From an uncultured bacterium (GTDB lineage Bacteria; Actinomycetota; Actinomycetes; S36-B12; CAIKAW01): DNA of 34,866 bases. The position numbers were made by a program, and so were the translations under genes. Below are positions 34,739-34,866 of this stretch, piece by piece (the stretch's first letter is position 1; every line of letters starts with the position of its first letter). The notes below the pieces were generated by a model. The model was not told where the DNA came from. It saw nothing but the letters and a program-made list of their open reading frames with translations, and did no database searches. Location: assembly GCA_903825575.1 (NCBI GenBank), contig CAIKAW010000093.1, positions 1 through 34,866 of the forward strand, read 5' to 3'.

Positions 34739-34824
34739 TGGTGCGGGAGAAGGGATTCGAACCCTCACGTCTGTTAAGACAACAGGACCTAAACCTGCCG
34801 CGGCTGCCATTACGCCACTCCCGC
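34739..34824 (-). tRNA. tRNA-Leu (anticodon UAG)
   Basis: A class II tRNA read on the minus strand. The acceptor GCGGGAG (34824-34818) pairs with CTCCCGC (34749-34743), the discriminator is A (34742), and CCA is encoded at 34741-34739. The anticodon stem-loop reads GCAGG TTTAGGT CCTGT with UAG at 34-36, decoding CUA. A long variable arm (GTCT...AGAC) and T loop TTCGAAT support Leu. Confidence 0.95.
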
Positions 34825-34866
34825 GAGGAGCACAGCCTAGAGGACGGGGGATCGCGCCCAATCGCA

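Overview
The window comes from a GC-rich actinomycete chromosome (Actinomycetota). The lineage markers are a WhiB regulator, a DUF3039 protein, the clpS-DUF2017 pair, a murI-rph-rdgB block, GTP-dependent PEP carboxykinase, frequent GTG and TTG starts and many 4-base ATGA/GTGA overlaps. Packing is very tight: every tail-to-tail gene pair overlaps or lies within 13 bases, as in small-genome aquatic actinobacteria. An assignment to an uncultured freshwater group is inference only. I saw no transposase, integrase, CRISPR array or prophage gene.

Layout. 1-910: end of cytochrome c oxidase subunit I (ctaD) overlapping subunit III (ctaE). 912-8506: a small membrane protein, a homocysteine methyltransferase-like enzyme, a 14-helix drug-exporter-type MFS protein, a LysR regulator divergent from an EamA exporter, a YbaK editing domain, an AlkD-type DNA glycosylase and an acyltransferase-3 membrane enzyme. 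8569-11080: an Old Yellow Enzyme/FAD/4Fe-4S oxidoreductase followed by a MarR regulator. 11094-15106 (minus strand): six overlapping genes encoding two exported coiled-coil proteins, an ApbE flavin transferase, a di-heme ferric-reductase-like membrane protein, a NuoF-like NADH-oxidising module and a single-cluster ferredoxin. 15107-15452: the only long gene-free stretch, holding the leader of a cold-shock gene. 15453-18779: cspA-like gene with a perfect terminator hairpin, pckG, and an AbiEi/DUF559-like protein. 18781-21352 (minus): whiB, arginine deiminase, ornithine carbamoyltransferase. 21475-26639: polysaccharide deacetylase, DUF3039, MFS transporter, and a complete polar amino-acid ABC importer. 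26767-31628: a giant secreted GH18-type glycosidase with inserted repeats, convergent with an unusual class V aminotransferase. 31663-34733: clpS, DUF2017, murI, rph, rdgB. 34739-34824: tRNA-Leu(UAG).

Most notable is the 11094-15106 operon. Read as a unit it looks like a route taking electrons from NADH (NuoF-like FMN/Fe-S protein and ferredoxin) through two b hemes in the membrane to an outside acceptor. ApbE implies that a covalently flavinylated protein belongs to the system, yet no FMN_bind domain protein is present. Instead the first two genes encode small exported coiled-coil proteins whose tails both carry THTTTG(A/G)S, which resembles the ApbE target pattern with His in place of Asp. 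A second point of interest is the cold-shock leader, which has three copies of GGACGA that could each pair with one TCGTCC just before the ribosome-binding site. A third is a GH18 barrel interrupted by three repeats.
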